From Watersipora subatra (Eukaryota; Bryozoa; Gymnolaemata; Cheilostomatida; Watersiporidae): a stretch of DNA of 64,000 nucleotides. A program made the translations under genes and the position numbers. The DNA is taken from assembly GCF_963576615.1 (NCBI RefSeq), contig NC_088708.1, positions 55,353,196-55,417,195 of the forward strand, written 5' to 3'. Position 1 is the first letter of the stretch. Each line of letters starts with the position of its first letter. Under the pieces are notes generated by a model that did no database searches, was not told the origin of the DNA, and saw only the letters and a list, made by a program, of their open reading frames with translations. Below are positions 60,730-64,000 of the stretch, one piece after another.

Positions 60730-62456
60730 TTGCAGCTGCTACGCATGAAAGAAATTCATGATTTGTGGGTCCATTGTGTTTTACCCATAAATGTAAAAAT
60801 TAAGGTGAACAAGACTATTTGTACTAGCCAGAAAATATTAAAATAATTTATTTTTTGCTAACCATAATGTTAACAGAAATGGAGTTAGAGTGGCGAGGTC
60901 AGAGATAAGCTTTAAATAGAATGTTTGACTCCGTTCAGAAAATAAATCTGTATATTCACAACATTGGCACTTTGTCCTTCATCTAAGGAGAAAAAGAATA
61001 ACTACAGTTCAAGCGCTAAGGCTATATTAAAGGTTCAAGTACTAAGGCTAGATTACTCTTATATTTACTGTTCACTTATTCATAGCCACCTGATTGTGTA
61101 ATAGAATATCACTACCTTCAGTATTCCAGTTATACATATTATAAACTTGTGCATTACTGATGTCCAACTAAATGCATAATACAAGTTGCACATGGTTCAA
61201 GCCAGTAACATACCATCAAATGTGGGACAGCTCTGATCTTTAGATCAATAGTTATTATTGAGGATTTGATTTTAACTGGAGAGAGAAAGATATACACTCA
61301 GAAGTTTTACTGTTTTTAGTTGAATAATTATTTCTATAGCAAACTTCTGAGCTTAGGGCATGTCATCAAGGTCATTTTTAAGTCATTGGGGTCATTCTTA
61401 AGCAAAGAACATGAAAATAAAACGTATTTATACCGACTAAAAAGAAAATGTTTTCAAAGTTCTGTTACAAATTTGTTTTTATGACCAAAATATATTTGTC
61501 ATATATAATCTTTACATATAGTCTTATCTGACATGGAGACAGCTTTGCCAACAGAAGTAGCTGCAACACATTGTTGCATCAACTAAGTATCTGTTTGTGT
61601 TACAGCCTTCTCGTGTTGCCCTAGCTCTCGACCTCTTCAATATGCTGGTAATTGAAGCCTTGAAAAACTTGATCTGATGGTATTACTTATCAAATACTCA
61701 GGTTTAAGGCTATTCAAAACAACAGTGGCTCTGACATACGTTTAGTATTTAAAATGAAATCGAAAATATTTCTAGTCTAGTATTCATTTCAATTTAAGAG
61801 TCAGCTAACTAAAGTGATTCAGGGCTATGATTTAGTAACTTAGGAATAATATTACTAATAATCTGGGTAACATGTGCTCATCTTCTCAAAAACTTATACA
61901 GTATTGTAGCTGAGCTAGTTAGCATGCATTTGACTGCTTTTATGGCTTCAATTCATAAGTTACTGCTGGTCGTATGGACAACACACCAATATGTGTTACC
62001 GAGTAGCATATGTAATAATCTAAGGTGGTTTATACTTTATGAGTGGTGAAGCCATCTACACTGTATATCACAGCTAATGGCTCTCTTAGTAAATACGGGA
62101 AGATTGTGAAGACAGCTCAGTTAAAATACAATTACTAACAAAAGTAATGCTGACAGTTTTGAATAGCAAGAATCCTTTTAATTGTTAGAGAAATGAATAT
62201 TCTGCTCATTGTAACAGAGTAGCTTATGTTTTACTAGTCTAGTATATTCAGACAGTAAGGAGGGATGGGAAGTCCCACAATAACTGCAGCATCAGTTTGA
62301 ATTAGCGTTATAGCCTGAGGATTTTTTTACCACTTATCTCTGGCAGGTTACTTTTTTAATAAGGAAGCCACTATAATGCACAAAATGATAATTTTTATAG
62401 TCTTCGGCCCAAGAAATAAACAGACTGCACAGATAAGTGCTTATATATCTGCTTAC
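60730..62456. other. Intron 10 of the third cellulase copy
   Basis: No gene. It is the inverted partner of 38,011-39,637, with collinear landmarks such as the block near 61,610-61,680 matching 38,800-38,880. Confidence 0.65.
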
Positions 62457-63127
62457 GCTGCTCTGTGATGTGCTCACTTTGGTGACGAGCTGTTGAAGCC
62501 GACAACATAACTCCTTCCACCATCGACAAGTCCCAGCATATAATCAATTTGACTCTTACCAAAATCTCTGTACGTCTGCTAGTTGATGCCTTTGCTAGCA
62601 ACCAACAGTGAAAGGAATGCTGCGTTCGCTGCATACCGATTGCTTCCCCATTTTAAGCGAAAAGCTAAATCGAGAGGAGTGTATAGTACATCATTTCCAG
62701 GAAGCCAGCGTCCAATAAACGTCTCCAGATTACCACTGAATCGGCTGTCTTGCAGTTGATGATAGAGTAGGAACTAGAATAAATGGATAGATGTAAGTAT
62801 ATTTAGATCTGTATATATACAATTGGTAACTTGTTTCATCACATTTACTCTTTACCATTTATCAAACAAAAGATGGAAGTTTATTTGAATTTTAATTCTG
62901 TGTTTATATTTTAAATTCATTTTAGTGTGCACATTTCATCACAATACATGCCTAATTCGAAGAAGTATTCGTGCAACTAACTTGTGCATTATTTGTAGAG
63001 AACTCAATTGTCCAATACTAACTGACAAACTGACTCCACAAACTGTATCTTGCAATCTATTAGAGACAGCAAACTTTCTGTAAAAATTTTGTTTAAGAAG
63101 TTAGAATATTCAGTTTATTGACAGCAA

Positions 63128-63284
63128 TGTTATTAGCTGCATTCATCTTGACACTAAGAACAAAAGTGAGAGCTTTACTTGAAAAAGCGATGGGTACCAA
63201 TAAGCAACAAACTTTCAGAAAGCAAAGTAAGAAAGTACAATGAGAAAGCACTATTAAAACCATGAAACTGCTATTATATCAACA
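63128..63284 (-). repeat. Candidate 3' LTR of a Ty1/copia element, about 157 bp
   Basis: Minus strand begins TGTTGATATAATAGCAG and ends CAGCTAATAACA (TG to CA). It lies about 145 bp after the pol stop codon. The other LTR is outside the window, so the ends are inferred. Confidence 0.55.
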
Positions 63285-63429
63285 CTACCACTTAGTTACA
63301 TGGTTGCACCAACAGAAATTCTGAGTACTACAAAATTACAATGATCATAAACAACGAGAAACAAAAATAATGATAATAACAGTATTGTGTTTACTATGAT
63401 TAATCTTTCTTGGTCAGACAGTTAACTAG

Positions 63430-64000
63430 CTCAAACCTAACATGTCTCTAAGTTTGACAAATGGATCAAGTGACAGCAGCTTCGTAAATATGTCAGCGAT
63501 ATTATCATTTGTCGGACAATACATGGTGCAGACATCACCAGCTTCAATCGTCTCACAAACGTAGTGGTATTTTACATCAGTGTGTTTTGTATGCTTGCTT
63601 GTTTTCTAGCTGTTTGCTATCACTGCAGCTGATTAATCCTCTACAAAGATAGTTGTAGAATTGACCACAACTGTACGTTTCCAATATTTGAGAATAGCTG
63701 ACAATCACATGCATTCAACAATGCCATTAAACAAGCCAATATACTCAGACTCCGTAGCAGAAAGGGCAATGACTGACTGACGCTTGCTAGACCAGCTGAT
63801 TGGACAATAGGCATTAATGAAGACTGCACGAGATTCTGAGAGCCAGTCAGTGTCGCTTGCATAATCCCCATTTGTATATCCAACCATTGATTTACCTTCT
63901 TTTCTAAAAACCAGGGATAAATCTCATCTTTCAAGTAACATATTACTTGTTTGGCTGCAGCAGTCAAGTGAGTCTGGGTGGGGGAAGCATTAAACTTAGC
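63430..64000 (-). pseudogene. Ty1/copia-like retrotransposon, RNase H C-terminal end
   Basis: Minus-strand frames read HLTAAAKQVICYLKDEIYPWF, then after a frame shift GYTNGDYASDTDWLS, the RNase H block ISWSSKRQSVIALSATESEY, then KHTDVKYHYVCETIEAG, ADIFTKLLSLDPFVKLRDML and a stop near 63,430. These are the ordered C-terminal motifs of Ty1/copia pol. A frame shift near 63,900 and stops at about 63,640 and 63,615 show decay. The element continues to the right of base 64,000. Confidence 0.85.

Larger units (their letters stand above)
60160..62773 (-). pseudogene. GH9 endoglucanase, 3' partial copy (exons 10-12), disrupted
   Basis: Minus-strand homologues of exons 10 (62,773-62,457, 317 bp), 11 (60,688-60,493, one base shorter) and 12 (60,411-60,160). 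Exon 10 keeps LPGNDVLYTPLDLA and RYAANAAFLSLL but has TAG in the GIN-QTY block and TGA replacing the Arg before AHHRAA. Exon 11 keeps CDWKNFNDD and [16 protein letters not shown], then has TAA plus a 1-base deletion just before the catalytic Glu block. Exon 12 is swollen by a minisatellite. Exons 1-9 are not in the window. The duplication ends in intron 9, where a copia element follows. Clearly nonfunctional as it stands. Confidence 0.88.
45870..63095. repeat. Inverted repeat B, right arm (interrupted by nested transposons)
   Basis: Pairs with 37,375-42,505 in inverse orientation. It is split by an LTR element at 46,418-56,682 and by a second insert at 58,206-59,645, both absent from the left arm. 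Sequence on either side of each insert joins colinearly in the left arm. Confidence 0.85.

Overview
Host and overall nature. The window is AT-rich, intron-rich animal DNA packed with degenerate transposons, minisatellites and large inverted duplications. The only recognisable host gene family is a secreted glycoside hydrolase family 9 (GH9) endoglucanase with an N-terminal CBM2-like cellulose-binding domain. That architecture, together with an R2-like endonuclease-bearing non-LTR retrotransposon, a Kolobok-like (TTAA) DNA transposon, and Ty3-like and Ty1/copia-like LTR elements, suggests a marine lophotrochozoan invertebrate (mollusc, bryozoan or similar). This is inference; no species marker was seen.

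Layout. (1) 1-3.4 kb: two opposed pieces of an R2-like retrotransposon, with a tRNA-like sequence, a 19-bp-arm hairpin and TA microsatellites at the junction. (2) 4.4-17.3 kb and 26.4-35.2 kb: the arms of inverted repeat A. The right arm carries exons 1-6 of the one apparently complete GH9 gene (+ strand, 12 exons, 28,843-40,086). The left arm carries a minus-strand copy of exons 1-6 only. (3) 17.3-26.4 kb: the spacer of repeat A, holding a 2.1-kb minisatellite, a TTAA MITE and an unclassified mobile element. (4) 35.2-37.4 kb: the only part of the gene not duplicated here (exons 7-9). (5) 37.4-42.5 kb and 45.9-63.1 kb: the arms of inverted repeat B. The left arm carries exons 10-12, and the right arm a broken minus-strand copy of exons 10-12. 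(6) 63.1-64 kb: the 3' end of a Ty1/copia element that runs off the window.

The right arm of repeat B is swollen by nested insertions. A Ty3-like LTR element (46,418-56,682) contains a foldback element (48,227-55,089), which contains a TTAA MITE and a 4.07-kb Kolobok-like transposon (50,954-55,024). The opposite arms preserve the matching empty sites, so the order of events can be read directly. The Kolobok-like copy holds transposase exons on one strand and, convergent to them, a gene fragment whose Cys-rich motifs resemble the cytoplasmic C-terminal (ballast) domain of P2X7 receptors. That is the most unusual gene content here.

Function. The intact-looking GH9 gene should encode a secreted cellulase of about 639 residues, but the first Asp of its DAGD catalytic motif is Asn. 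The truncated left copy keeps the normal motif. The third copy has stops and a frameshift next to the catalytic Glu. Minisatellites sit in intron 2 (units carrying a consensus splice donor) and in the last exon. All exon boundaries were placed by hand from splice signals, reading phase and comparison of the copies.
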